DNA of 64,000 bases from Rhea pennata (GCF_028389875.1 NC_084665.1:122654602-122718601), one strand, 5' to 3'; positions 23,501 through 41,400 are shown, counted from the first letter of the stretch. Program-made: numbers and translations. The notes: generated by a model not told the origin, from the letters alone.

Positions 23501-24949
23501 ATCATAAAATAGATAAAGAACTGTAATTTGTACCAATGGAGATCAGCGTTTTCTGAAGTTGCTGAGGCAGATTTCCATCATGGGCAATGCTTTAAGTTGA
23601 GCAAGTGGGAGACTGACAGGGTCTTTTGTACAAAATTTCCCACCTTCAACCATTTCTTCTTGCTCCCTGTAGGAATTTCAGCCCACATTTGCAAGTGCCT
23701 TCAGATCTGGATATCTAGGCCACTAAATAAAAACAGCCTGAATTTGAAAAGCATGCTGTGCTTGCAGCACTCATTCAAATATCTAAAAACTAAGTCGGTT
23801 TTACTAAGGTGCTGTGAATCTTGGCCACTGACTTTAGCCAGGTAGGTTTCCAAGCCAATCCTTCCAGTCTCCCTATCACATCACCTAGAGGAAGTTCATG
23901 TTTCCGTTTCCCTCAGGACCTTGATGGCCTCCAGCTCCCAAACCATGTCACTGGCTCTATGACCAAACACAAGCCCTTCAAAACTCTCACAGATTAACTC
24001 TTTTTCTATATGTCCTGTCCATCCAAACAGAAGGGAGAATGGAGGGAAGTCAGAATGAAAGGGATTGCTGAATAAACTGTTTTTCTCTAAAACACTGACA
24101 ATTACCTCAAACTGAGCACAGACACTGCTAGTCCAGCCTTGGAGCAGGCAGAGTCTACTAACTAACAGTTTCAACTGACAGTCTCAAGCTCCTCAGTTTC
24201 CAGTCTCCTTCCTTCTGTTTCAATATTTTTTTTCAGAAGAACCTTGCTCTCTCAGGCTTTTCACAGTGTCCTTGGACCAGTCCCAGTTTTATTTGGCAAA
24301 ACTAGCTAAAATGTAGCAGGAATTTGGTAGAGGGGGAGGCATCAAGCAGATTTTTTTTTAATTATATCACTCTGACATAGACTTACGAGCTAAATACAAA
24401 GCTCCTGCAAAGCAATCCTGCCTTTTCTCTCACCTGTCCTGCAAGGGGCTGTAGAGCTGGACCTGCTGTCCCATGCACTCCTCACTGAAGCTTCTGAAAG
24501 AGCAGAGCTTTGTGTCTGTAGAGTTGGTGCGCAGCTGCCCTGCTGTAAACACATGCATTTCTCTGCTGCTTTCCTCTGGTCCTGGGAGCTGCAGAATTTC
24601 TCTGCTCTTATGTAATGGGCTGCTGGAGGCTTTCTTTGGAAAACCTCTTTTCCAGATGGAGGGTGATAGGAGCCTGGTCCTATCCTTCTTGGGTCACCAT
24701 TCATGAAGCTGCAGGCAGATCGAGGGGCAAGAGCAGTTAGTCTTTCTAACAGCAGAAGACAGTAGCTGGGGAATGAACTCTCTTTTCTCCTCCTTACCCC
24801 AGGTCTTTCCTAGAGCGGCTCTCCCCTTCTTAGGAGCATGGGGCAGCTCTGGCTGGATGACCTCAGGCTGTAGATGGGGGAAAGGGGGGAGATATCTGGC
24901 TGTGTGGGCGCTTTGCCCAGAGAGGTGCGTCCCCCTCCAGCCACAGCAG
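17593..24949. other. Intergenic, upstream flank of the PTCHD4 promoter, no gene seen
   Basis: No protein gene or RNA gene is recognisable in these 7.4 kb. A 67-bp segment at 19587-19653 has a diverged relative at 52870-52936. Simple repeats are annotated separately. GC content rises from about 24.4 kb towards the CpG island. Confidence 0.55.
19863..19942. repeat. Polypyrimidine (TTTTC)n/(TTTC)n tract ending in T22+
   Basis: About 80 bases of almost pure pyrimidine: a C-rich start, several TTTTC and TTTC units, then a long T run. The complementary strand is pure purine, so the tract is a candidate for triplex-type DNA structure. Confidence 0.9.
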
Positions 24950-25510
24950 GGCTGCGTGTAGCGGGGGGATGCAGCAGCGGGACCGCGCTGGCGGGCGGAG
25001 GGACGGGGAGCAGAGCTGGGCAAAGCGCAGAAGAAAGTAGCGGGGCGAAGCCCGGCTCCGGCAGCCGGGGAGGAGCGGGAGCAGCTCACTGCGGAGGGGC
25101 AGATGCACGGCGGGGTCGGGAGATGCTAAAATGCATGATCATCCTCGCCCCCCCTCGGCCCCCCCGGCCCCGGCAATTCCCCCCGTGCGTGGGTCGGAGT
25201 GCGGGGAGGAAGGGAAGCGGCGGCGCTTGGCAGCGAGGAGGGGGCTCCCCGCTGCCGGCACGGCTGGGAGAAGCCCGCGGCGACATCCCGGCGCGGCCGT
25301 GGCCGTGGCCGTGGCCGCGGCCTCCCGCGGGGCTGGGCGGAGCGGGCGCGGGCGCGCAGCGGGCGCGGCCCCGGGCGCGGAGCGGGGCGGCCGCGGGCAC
25401 TGCAGAGCCCGCGGCGCTGCCGGTGCAACGCGTGAGCCGAGAGGGGGGCACCCGGGAGGGGGTGTGTGTGTGATGCTGTTTGACTGGGGGGCGGGGGGGG
25501 GAGGAGAGAA
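24950..25510 (+). promoter_or_regulatory. PTCHD4: CpG island and presumed PTCHD4 promoter/5' leader
   Basis: This is the only long block dense in CpG and G+C in an otherwise AT-rich window, and it ends about 210 bases before the PTCHD4 start codon. It holds GC-box-like words (GGGCGGAG at about 24995 and again near 25337) and a short GGCCGT hexamer repeat (25295-25322). I see no TATA box, which fits a dispersed CpG-island promoter, and I cannot place the transcription start. Because G+C-rich DNA lacks stop codons, several long overlapping frames appear here on both strands; I do not regard them as genes. Confidence 0.8.
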
Positions 25511-25571
25511 AAAAGAAAAAAGAGCCGAAAAAACCCTCAAGGACCCCCCCGCCCCAGTCCCTTCCACTCCG

Positions 25572-25595
25572 ACACACACACACACACACACACAC
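25572..25595. repeat. (AC)12 microsatellite in the presumed PTCHD4 5' leader
   Basis: A perfect AC dinucleotide tract about 125 bases upstream of the PTCHD4 start. A shorter GT tract lies at about 25461-25470, so the two could pair in a transcript. Confidence 0.9.
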
Positions 25596-25688
25596 CCCAT
25601 TGATCAATATTTGGCTGTCTTGCTGCAACTTGCTGCAGTCTTTTAAAGGAGTAGTAGAGGGAGAGAGGGAGAGAGAAAGGGGAACTGA

Positions 25689-29854
<4,166 letters not shown>

Positions 29855-29950
29855 AGCCCAGCCAGAGGAGTGACTTGCCCAAGGTCACACTGATAGCCTG
29901 TGGCAGAACAGGAAACCAGAGCTGGATGTCTGGAGTCTTGGATGGAGCCT
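29855..29950 (-). mobile_element. Amniote MIR-type SINE remnant
   Basis: The + strand contains GTGACTTGCCCAAGGTCACA followed by CTGTGGCAGAACAGGAAACC and CTGGAGTCTTGGATG. These are the complement of the conserved core of MIR-type elements, in which a tRNA-related head leads into TGTGACCTTGGGCAAGTCAC. The core is well preserved while the flanks are decayed. It lies in intron 1 of PTCHD4. Confidence 0.6.
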
Positions 29951-32900
29951 TTTCCTTAAGTCCTGGAGCAAGACTGTGTTTTCCCCAGCCCAGGCAACAG
30001 CAATATTCTTGTACTTGAAGTCTGGATTGTTCCCTAATCTCAAAGACAGGATAAATCTGCACTGAGCACTGGCCCCCAATCATCAAATTGTTAAATTGCA
30101 AGTGTGGTCCCTGGCAGAAATTTTGTCAATGGGCAGTCTTCCAGGATATTGGCATGGCTTGGGAGCTAGCATGCATCAGGGTCCGATCCCAGTGTGTCTA
30201 CTCTGTTCTAGGGATAAAAGAGTGCATCTGCATGGTTATGTTGTGCCCTTGCCCTCAGGGCCAGAGTATGGTCTGTAGTACATTTTATTTATTAGTATAG
30301 ATGAAATTATTGATTATAGTGGGATTACTTTACATGTGCTCTCAGATACCAGGAAAGGGACTGTTTTTTCACTCTGATTTGTCAGTGACCCCACCAAATT
30401 TGCTGTCCTTTTTTGGTAAAATAAAACACTAAAAACACAGTCCGAACCTGGAGAAAAATGCAACCTCACAAGCATTCTTTTTTCTTGTATTTCATCTTTA
30501 CTGTTTCTCTTTATGTTTATTTGTTAGTTTTTCTGAGAAAAGATGATAACTTAGAACTTCTTACCTATCTGGGATCAGACTGAATGGGGCAACCGCTAGT
30601 TAAAAGGAGCTTTTGTAAGCAGATTGGTTTTTGTAATACTGCCTCCAATTAATTAAATATCAGTCATTTATGAGCACTAGGCTAAACAGCAGCCAATAAA
30701 AGAGACATCTCTATTACCGCAATTGCGATAAGCACATCAGCTGAATATTGAATCCTTTATTGCTAAGTAGAAAAGTAGCTTGCATTCACTCAGCATCTCA
30801 AAATCTACAATTGTAGATTCAGTACTGGCCAGATTCTCAACTGTTCTCATGCTAATAGCTGTAGTTTTAAATGACTCTTACTCCATTTGCATTTGAGGAG
30901 TCTTTCCTGATGGTCTAAAATTAGTCCCTCCTTAGATGACTCTGAGGCACCAGCCACCAAAATGGGGTGGAGAGTATGTAGATCCTTTGGACCAGAGTAG
31001 GCATATGCATGTAAGTAATACAAACTGATTACTCCCTCTGTGAAGCTGATCCAACGTGTGAGATTGAGCTCACTTCAGAGACAAACGTCTGGGCTGGGCA
31101 AATGTCCTCCAGATGCTTCCTCTGAGGCAATGAGGCTCTGAACCAGCTGTGATACCATCCGTCCCAAGCCAAGCCTATGGCTCAGGATCCTGCGAAATGC
31201 CCTGGTGGCTGACAAAAGCCACTAAGTCAAATCGTACTTACAAACTGTGAGCAGGGAGAGGATCAGGAGAGGAAAGCTGGAGGCAACAGATAGTTTTGAT
31301 CTCAGTCTTTCAGATCAAGACAGGATCAAGCAGGCTGAGGACAGAGTGTGAAAGTAAGACAGAAAATGTTTGTCGGCAAGTAGCTTCTTCTGGTTCACAA
31401 AACCCTCTTCCTCCTCAAATCGTGTTTCTGCACTCTCCAACAGCACTAACACAGGGTCCTCTGGTATGCGATATGGCAAAATGAGTGCTTGGTGAACCTC
31501 CCCGCTGGGTAGGAGCGTCCCCGTGCCCACCTTGCCACTGGCGCTTGCATCAGCTTAGCTCTCCGCCCTTGCTGGGAGAGCTTTTTACTACAGCTAATGG
31601 CTCTTGAGGACACAGCCAGACAGCCTGCCTGCTCTGTGTGGGCAAGAAATGAAGCATTTCCTGGCAAGGTTAGGGAAATTCTCCTCTCCGTTCTTTCTTA
31701 GCTCTGCTAGACCAGCTGTTAAAACATTATCCTTGCCTAAAAGGAAGGCCAGGCTATCGGCTCTGACTGGGCTGAGGGCACCAAACCGGACTAACTTGTA
31801 TAAGGACAAGCTGCCAGAAATTAAAGAAACCTTGGAAAGACAGCAGAGCCCTATTGAAGCAACAGTGGAATCTGGATTCTAGGGGGCTCTTTTTGCTCTG
31901 CCATTCCTCAGGGAAATCTATTACAAACTTAGTTTTCCTTACCGCTCTGGGGTAAATTCCATTTTCATCCCACAGGGCTGCAGATAGCATATTCACTGGG
32001 TGTGTGGCTCTTTCCTTTCCCGTTCATAGATGAGATTAGTGGCCACGTTGATGTCTGGGAAGAAGAAAATTCTCCATTTGTTCAGGGCTTCCACAATGCA
32101 AACCTTGTGTGATACCTCAGTTTCTTACATGAAGGGCTGACCACAGGTAGGTACAAAAGTTTTAAAACTCCTTCAGTCCTTATAACTAGGATTACTAATA
32201 GGATCCAATTATATGATGATCTCTCAACCTTATTATTACTGTTCAAACATAGTACACACTATGCAGGTATGTAAAGAGACAAAATTTGAGAATTAGGCAG
32301 CCATGAGATGTACTGTAACGCAGACAGGGAAGGGTATGGAGGTCACAGTCCCATCTAATGTGGCAGACACTGGTTTTAACTTTGTCTTTGTCCTTGGCCT
32401 TTCAGATGTCCTTAGTCAGGTGCTTCATGCCTTCCCATCCCAGCTATTCCACTTTTTCATTAGCTCTCCCTGGGAACGATGGCCTTTTATGCTGTGCCAG
32501 GCCTTCTGGAGACCTTGCCATGATGTGAATAATAATAATAATAAAGAAGCAATTGGAAGGTTGTTTGGGTAGAGAGGGAAAAAAAAAGATTTAAGTTCGA
32601 GTCTCATCAGCTGTAGAAACTGCTCATCATGAATCTGGGCTAGATGTCAACCAGTTGCCAAAAGTTCAGCAACAGTTTAACTTCCAACAATAGCTATTCC
32701 TCTGTGGACAGAAAAATCTTTTTTTATCTCATTTACTAAATATTCAGAGTTAAACTTTTGACTTGGTCCTATAACGCTCAGGATGCTAAAAATGCCTGCA
32801 CACCTCTGGGTGTGCTCAACCTGCACTTCTGCTCTAACATAACAGCTCCTCCTAAGCTCACGCCCCCCTATTCTTTTCTTTCCAAAATCAAAGCCCTTTA

Positions 32901-35900
32901 CTGCACTGGTTATGTGGACTGATGGAGGGCTCTGAACTCCTTCTTCCGGACTGGTGCAGGTTGGATCTGCAATGGTTGCTGTTCTTGCTGCCTGGTAATT
33001 TCAGATTCCACCACGCTATCAAAGTGAGAAAAGACAACTGATGAGCTTTAGTAGAGAAGACATGTAATCTTCCTAGCTAGAGGAAAGATGTTTTGAGGAG
33101 CAGAGCAGAGTGGAGTGGAGAGGAAAGGAGATCCTTAAAACAACATTAACTGACATTACCTGATGATCAAATGTGCAGTGTGTGATAAAAGTGGAAGGAA
33201 CATTGTAAAGAGAATACTGGAAAAAATAAATACATCCAGAAAAAAAGTTCATATATTCTTTAATGTTCTTTATATGTATATGTGTATGCATGTGTTTCAC
33301 ACATATCTTTCTTAACTGGTTAGCGGGAAAATGATGTAGATAAGGTGTGTGCTAGACTTTTTGAAAATACTAATCTTAGAACAAAAACCATATTAAATCT
33401 TATCAGCTGTTAAGAGATAATAAAGCCCTATGCAGAGCTCTGCATGGTTATTACTAAAGAAGTCATGGTGAAAAAAACCCACTGCCTGGTTTTATGAGAG
33501 GAGCGAAATGAATTTTTAAGACCGATCTTGCATTTCAACAGGAAGCCTTCAATTTTTTCATACTCCATGCATGCTCATGGTGAGATATGCTGTGTGTGAC
33601 TGAGACTCTAGGACTGAAAAGCACCTTTAAATAATGGATAAAAACAAAGTATTTAGCATCTTAGGAAAGCTTGTGTAATGGAAAAGAGAGGGGGCAACAA
33701 GATGGGGAAAGGGTTAGGTATAAACCTTTATACCTCTGTTGCTCACTACATTAGTGCTGATCTCTGATTTCTTACTTACTGTGGTGCAAGACGCTCCCTC
33801 AGGGAATAGGTAGAAAAGAGAAGTGCTGGATAGGTTGGCAGCGGGGCCGTGAAGCAAACTAAGATGGGAATGAGCAGTGAAAGAGTTCTTCAGTATTGCA
33901 GGGTTCTGGGAGCCGGGGTGTTTCCGAGATGGTCACACGCAGAATACCGTTGCCCTGATGCCCAGGATTCATCTGGTGTGTATTAGCCTCACATTTTCAT
34001 TGCACAAGCAGGTTTGAGAGTTTCAGTTGAAGTGCTTGGAAGACTGATGATATGAAGCAAGTGTGATCTGGGTGGCAATAGGAAGATTTCCAGCTATAAG
34101 GAATTATTACGGAGCTGACTCAAGAACAAACAGTATTAATTGTCAGTAGACCACTCTGGTAGGTCACAGAGATTTTGCTGCAGCTTTGTCTCTCCTTAGC
34201 CCCACTGACATCTCGATGCTGCATTCCCAAACGGTCTCAGGTCTGCATGGCCAGGAGCAGCTCTATGAGATGGCAGCCAGGCCTTTCACAGCCTTGAAAT
34301 GGCCAGATCAGCCTTTCACACTGGTTTTGCTTTCAGACTCAAAAAAGGACCTTATCCAGTACACTCTGCTGGCCAAGTGGCACAGCCCCGAAGGAGCTGA
34401 TGAGGAGACCACAAGCTATGCAAACTGCACGTTGGTACCTGACTTAGAGTACAGAATGGTTTTGGCCTGATAATGGACTGCAGCTAAGAGGGAAAAAGAC
34501 AGCCCCATACATCTGTGATGTTTCATATATATGCATGAGGGCAAAAATGTAGGCATCTCACAGAGCAATTCTTCTTTAAAAATATCCATTGCTCCTACAC
34601 CGAGGCTGGAGTGCTTGCCAGCACTGAGAGCATCTGGGAAGACAAGGGGCACTCCTGCCTGTCTCACCTGTGGCAACAAAGGCAATGCCACACAGCAGGG
34701 ATTTGAGTATAATCCAAACCACTAAATTAAGGTACCTAATTTGGGATTAAAGATGAAGCTCCCAGTGAGTCAGTCTGCAGTGTGCAGTTACTGAGAGATC
34801 TGGGAGGTGCCACTGAACAGCTCCACAGGGAAGCTGAGCCCAAACACCTAGCCAACATCCTCCAGCAATATAGGGAACATAAACATCACCTATAGCACTG
34901 GTTCAGTAGGCACATAGAACTTAGGCACATTAGGTGACTAAACAAGAGAGAAAAGAAGCCCTTGAATGAAATAGAGTCTCACTTTTCTTGCACCTTGTGT
35001 AGTTGTTTCCACCAGTGTAAAACAAGTGTTGTCATGCTGCTGGGGAAGTGCTATATTTACCACTCATGGTGCATTTTAGCACGGGTGTGAACAGCTACAC
35101 AAAGCGCACTACGATTCGGAAGTGGTCACAGGCTGTTTTGCTGCTTTTGTGCTAAATCACTTGCCCGTGTTGCACGTAGAGTGAGCCCACAAACCCTCAG
35201 CTGGATCATTTTCTATCAGAAGTTACAGTATTCTTGAAATCAAAACCTTCTGTAAAATTATGTCTATCTTGCCCTTAATTTTGTCTTGGAGGGAGAAAAG
35301 AGAACGGCATGTTCTGATAATCCTTCATTTTGTTTATTGTTTATAAAACACATTTTCCACCCACTACCCAGGCCTCGCAACCAATATCTAGCGGTCCAGT
35401 TTGGTGTATGCTGGCCCAGCATACAGCGAGAGACATCTCTGTCCTGGCATGACAGGCGAAGGGATCCTTGCATCCAGATGTCCAAACATATTTAGTTTGT
35501 GAAATACTGCAGTTCATTACATGGAAAGATTTTGTTAGCAGTGCTTCATTATGCAACCTGATATCTTGTTTGAAGGGGCTTGAGACTTAAAAATAGATCT
35601 CCTTTTTCCTAAGCATTTTCCATGATTAGTTTTAACTCATTATCTAAATACATTATCAAATTCAATGTTGAGCAAACACAACACAGAGATATTAATCTGT
35701 TTTTTTCTCCATAAAACTGACATTTGATTGTATTTTTGATTCATGTTCCACTGAGTGAGACTTGATTCACAGATGAGTACAAAATATCCCCCAGAAGATA
35801 CTGTATCATACACACTTCATGACCTATACGGCAAAGCTGCTTCTCTTCAGGAGTATTTGTGTGGTGTGGTATTAAAGCTTTACCTGTGGTGTTTCTTTCT

Positions 35901-37019
35901 TAATAGTGTTTCTTTCTTAACTAGTATTAATTTTCCTGTGCCTGGCTTATTTTCCATCTGTTGCACAAAAGTCACTGGTCAACCAGCTGATGCACAGCAT
36001 ATCAGTCATTGCAAACTACATAGAAAACTGGGACATCAGAAAAGAAATGTGCATTTTGAATATTTATAAATGTCTTTCCAACATATTCTTTCATCAAGCT
36101 TCAACAATAGCAAAAGCATTAGGTTTTACGTACATCCCCAAAAATAAAATTCACAAGTCTGATGAGTTTAAGAGCTCCTCTGTTCTCCTGAAGTATTTTG
36201 TGATGTTTTATTTTTTGTGGAGAATTTAATTTTAAAGATTTTTTTTTCCCTTAAGAGATTAACGTTTGTATTGTTACAGCTTTTACCATCTTCTTACCCC
36301 CTACTGTAACATTTTGGAGGTACGAGGAGGAGACATATGACATCTTTGAAGATAAAATATGTTATATAAATGCCAGCTGCACTTGCATATGTTCAATGGT
36401 CTTTTCATCAGAATACTCACCTCAGAGGAGTCATTTGTCACTACTTAACAGATCTGAACAATATTCCTTTAGAAATAATTTGGATACTTTTTTGTGGAAA
36501 ACCCAACCACTCTTTGCAGTACTAAAAATGACAGGGAAAGAAAAAGGGCCAAATAGAACATGTTTTTCCTTACCTTAGAGCAGCTAAATAAAAGGTAACC
36601 AGAATAAAGAGCAGCCCAGAAAGAAGCTCAGGGAACCAAGAACACCCTCAGACTGCTCTTTCTGTAAGATCAGTTTGACATGAGCCTTTCCTATTTCAAG
36701 GAGAAAAGAGTGGACAGAAAGGACAGCACTTCATACGCTGTTTTGTGAAGGGACACGCTAGAGAGTGGGATGGTGATTCTGACGTGAGACTGAGTATTCA
36801 AATACTCCTATTCTGCCGTGACCCAGATGCTCCTCTCCCGTATGTTGGTTTTCCCCTGTAAAGGCCTGTTGTGGCGCAGCTGGAGAAATTCAGTCAAAGA
36901 GGGCAATTGCACACCTCTTCATCATAACACCGAGAAGTTAGAAATCTAAAAGGTTTATAAACTCAGACTAGCTCATTCCTTGGCCAGTGTAGGATTATGA
37001 GGAAATTCTAACTGAAAAA
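29951..37019 (+). other. PTCHD4 intron 1, second part
   Basis: No gene recognised. A block at about 30650-30800 has a unique, enhancer-like word content and a CGCAATTGCG palindrome (30718-30727). An (AAT)n repeat lies at 32527-32544. A 17-bp tandem duplication of GTGTTTCTTTCTTAA type lies at 35889-35923. The remaining sequence shows only weak traces of old repeats. Confidence 0.55.
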
Positions 37020-37275
37020 TTAATTCAGATTGACTTGGATGGGAAATCAGTCGTGTGGGTTGGAAACTGGCTGGAAGACTATAAACAAAGAATCATGATA
37101 AATGATAATGTAACAAGTTTATGGGAGCTATCTTTCAGGGTATCTAGAGAATTTGTGTTAGGTCTGGTCTCATCTAACATCTCTATTAATTATCAGGAAG
37201 TGGAATTGAATTGCACAGGAATGACATTCACAGATAATATTAAACAGGGAGGAGTTGTCAGCACCAGCTGGGTCA
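37020..37275 (+). mobile_element. Ancient CR1/L2-type LINE, reverse transcriptase fragment
   Basis: The frame from 37035 reads VGNWLEDYKQRIMINDNVTS and later VSREFVLGLVSSNISIN, then FTDNIKQGG. These correspond to the reverse transcriptase blocks that normally read WIGNWLKDRKQRVVINGN, GVPQGSVLGPVLFNIFIN and FADDTKLGG. The catalytic FADD has become FTDN, so the copy is dead. The frame is open for 93 codons, which is unusual for such an old fragment but the product is not a functional enzyme. Confidence 0.8.
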
Positions 37276-38443
37276 GTGAATTTACGCAGTCAGAACCGGA
37301 GCAGTTAGAAACCTGAGCAGAAAGTAAAACAATTTTCTGAAGAGCTTTCTTTAGCTTCTGCTCCCCACAGCGCTAAGACCCTCGCCATACACCCTTTAGA
37401 AACAAATTCCTATTAACTGAATTTTCCAGGCGCAGAATTCAAGATACAATGTTTAAACGATTTGACCAAGGTCAGAGATGAGGTTGATGTTGGAGTTGGG
37501 GTTTTGCAGCCCCTACAGATAGGGCACCTGATCCTATTTCTGACTCTGACGCTGCTTTGTGATTATGGACATCACTACTTGGTGCTGCCCTTCATCCTTC
37601 CTCTTTTTGAGCCCACTGTAGGAAAAGACCAATCTGTATCTTAAGTTTGAACAGTGGAGTCTTTAAATAACATGTTGAATAATCAGTGGAGCCTTGATAA
37701 ATTTTGTGTTTCCTTTGTCTTTTTGTTATCTTTCTGGAATGAAGTCAGTCTTCTACTGTAGTTCTAGGTTGATTAGCAGTATCTTAGATGGGCAAGACTT
37801 GAAGCTGTTTTGCCATGTTGTGCTTTCATGCTAATTTTCCTGGTCTTGCTCACTGGATGAGCTGTAGAGGACTATTCCCCAGGACTCCAAATTCAAACAC
37901 CTTCATGCCTCTAAGGTCAGAAATTAGCTTCATTTTGTCCCTGTTGAATTTTTTCATTCATTACTGAGATTGTGCTTGTGCCAGAGAAAAATTCTCATAG
38001 GCAGAGTCTTAAAACTCCGTTGAGCAGGGTGGTTAAAAGCGTCAACTGGGACGCTTCTGCTTCTTCTCCTTAGCAAACATGCACAACATCAGCACGTTTG
38101 CTGCAGTGGATGGTCCACGGACCAGACCACAACCCTTCCCTGCCACCAAGTGTGCATCATGTACCAGGTTGTGGAGGCTTGTATGGAAAGTCAGTGAGGG
38201 AAACCCACCTCAGATACGAAAGATGGGATACATTTCTCCTGGTCGTAGCCTTTTCGTATTAGTCATCTAGGGGAGAGGGAAGGATACAGCCTTGAAGCAA
38301 TGCATTCCCCCTATTCTAACTACCTACAGCAGGAGGGGACGGACTTGCCCTTTAAAGACATCGTGGACCACAGAGGGAACACTTAGCTTGTTCATTTAAC
38401 TTTCAGTTAGTTCAGTTGGTTTCAGCCAGTTCAAATCACCAGA

Positions 38444-38491
38444 ACAAAAAAAACAAACAAAAAAACAAACAAACAAAAAAAAAAAAAAAAA
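38444..38491. repeat. A-rich (AAAC)n tract
   Basis: Several AAAC units followed by about 16 A. Simple repeat with no attached retrocopy seen. Confidence 0.85.
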
Positions 38492-41400
38492 CACCGAATT
38501 TACCAAAGCACAAGAACATGCTAAATCTGGTTATCTTTATAGCACACTCACATTGGGTAAAATGTCTCTAAATGACCTAGGGGATAGTCTGTGTTTGTAC
38601 TGAGTTGAGTGAACACCTCTTAGGGTTATTTCACAGGGAAAGTCCAGGCTCTTGCTCTGCCTCTCTACCCCACTGCAGCATTGTCCCTCACTTGCCTCTG
38701 TGACAGGGCTTTAGAAGACTCTCTTGGAAATTTTCATGAGACAGTTGCAAAAGATCTCAAATATATTCATCTGAATAAGAAATTAGCTTCCACAGGAAGA
38801 ACTAGAATTAAATGCGATGCCATCCTCCCACAAAATAAATTGTCAGATATTGGCTGTTTATTGCAGTGGGGAGACTGAGATTATGCAGATAAACACTGAG
38901 ATTCTCTCCGGCAATATTTTACTATCTGATTACTCTTTGGCTTACTTCATCAGTATTTTCTCTAAATATTTGCTTCTTTGACATCCAAAGGTGGCTGGTT
39001 TACCACAAAGTCCCACCATCTACAACATTTTTTTATATATTAATAGGCCAATTCTTCCTGTTTTACCAGGACCAAAACCTTTCCAAATAGATTATGCTAA
39101 TATAAATTGCAAAATAACTTTGCACTCTAGGGGACTTTGAAAAGCCTTCTTTTTTTAACATATATAATATGAAACTAACTTTAAAATGCCTATTTGGGAA
39201 AAATATTTTGAAGTCTTACAGGGAAATGTCCCAGATAAGTTCAAAACTTTTTTTTTATTATTGTTACTATATACAATGAACTTTTCATCAGAGGCGCTTA
39301 TGGCAACTAAATACTCATCCTTCCTGATATCTTGAAGTCATTCTTAACAATAGCACTACATTAGCATAAATGTAGAAACATATATAACCTAAAATTAAGC
39401 ATTTAATGAAGGTACTTAAATTAGGGTTTGAGTCATCCCAAGCTTTAGGGGACTAAGCACCGTAAGTGTGAGATTCAGCCCATATAAAATGAAAATTGCC
39501 CTCTGGAGATGCCCCATTTTTCTGTTCTTCCTAAAAGGGGGCCCAATAGTGTTGACATTTCTAACTTAGAAGGCTTAATTAGGGAAGGTGATTCAGAGTC
39601 TCAGAATCTAAATCCTGGCTTTTCATGTTTAAAGTCTGGTTCTGGTTGAAGAGACACATCCCAATCAAAAACTGTGCTTGAAGTTAATAGCAACTGTGCA
39701 CTTGCACTAAAGAACAAATACTCAGCTGTGAAATATAGCCACATTGAGAATGAAATTATTTGGGTGTCGCAAAGCAGATACCACCATCTCCAGACCACCG
39801 GATCTGAGGACAAGAAATAAAGAACCCCTGAGCCAGCTGGCAGGGTGGAGGAGACACAATCTTGTCTTCCTTCCCACTGAGTTTGTGTTCGCCCAGATTG
39901 GTTCACCAGTCCAATTCACCACATGCCACACAACCTGCTGCTCAGGAATGAGAGGGAAGGGACCCCTCTTTTGAAAGCACCAGCAGCTTTTGCTGTCAAA
40001 TATAATGACTAATGGGGCTCCAGCATCAGATGGGAAGATTTGAGCATGGGCAACTCCTCCAGTTGGGTGTTTGCACAGCACCTTGTGCAGCAGAGCCCTG
40101 GATCATGCCAGACCTCCATGGTGAGCAGTCTTAGTAGGGCCCTCAGCATTTGCTGTGTCTAATGTGGGTCCTCCAAGACCCTCTGCAGTGCAAAAGCAGC
40201 ATCAAGATAAATTTCTGCTAGCATGCAGAGTGTGATAAGTGGCAATTGTTAGTAGCTCTAGCAACCTCTTGACAAGGGTTTTGATCTGATGCAAAGTTTG
40301 CAGGTTGTTGTTCAACACTTGCTTATCATTGCTCATCAGGTCATCTGATCCTTGGTGTGAAAGATGATACCCTCTCCCATGGATTATGGCTGAAAGAATA
40401 AAGAAATGCTGGCCCTTGTAATGTCAGCAAACTTCCAGTGGGAGACTTCTCTATGGTGGGAGACAATGAGGAGCCCGGAGTGGAGATGCCACTGCTTTCT
40501 TTTTTTCAAATCAGGCTAATAATTAAAGATAATATATTAGGGAAGTACACTTGACACCACATTCAGCTCTATGGGCTAGTACGAACAAAAGATTTTATAA
40601 TGGGGGTGTGCTTCATGGGGTGATCTTGGGATAGGTTTTGTAAAAATAAAAATAGCTTGCTGATATTCATATTTAGGCTGAAAAATCTATTTGAACTTGT
40701 TGAATTCAAAAGTACCTTAGGTGGGAGTAAGCTACCTCATATGCAGATCCAGAATCACAGCATAAGTTATATTTTAGCACATAAATATAGACCAACTTAA
40801 ATGCCTTATTCTCACTCCTCCTTTCAAGATTGTGGTCCAATGTTCACGAAAAAAAGTTGAAAAGCATCTGAAACTAGACATTTTTTTGGCTTTCCATGGC
40901 TAGCCAATGGCCAAACTCATTAAAAATCAGTGTGTGCAAAAAGGGAGAGGGAATGCTTTAGAGTTGAGAAACTGCTTCACAATGTCCTGTTCGAGATTAA
41001 AAAAAAAAGGGGGGCGGGGGGAAGGAAGATTGATTAATTATCCCCTAAAGAGGAGGACTTTTCAACTAGAAGTGTTAAACATCCTTAATATTAGCTGCTT
41101 TGTGCAATACCTTGTTATACTCTTATTGAGTACCGTAACTATGATACTTCCTAAGTAGGACTTGGGGTAGTAGATACAACAGCAACCAGCCTTCAAAACC
41201 AGGGCTTTGTTAAGCCTGCAAACTGCATGATGCTTGGCTAGAAGTTAACCTCAAAACCATGCTAGCCCAGAAATCTCAGCATCTCACACTTGGCTCTGTC
41301 TGATTCTCAGTGTTTCCTCTTTTCTTTGATAAAACATTATCATAACATTTCAGCACTTTGGCTGCTGGTCCCCAGAGAAATCAGGAAGAGCAGAGACAAG

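Noticed and set aside
24874-25646. Long open frames of 100 to 210 codons on both strands in the CpG island
   Set aside because: They overlap in nearly all frames, are rich in Ala, Gly, Pro and Arg and lie in G+C-rich DNA with few stop codons. They have no recognisable domain, and the region is the presumed PTCHD4 promoter and leader.
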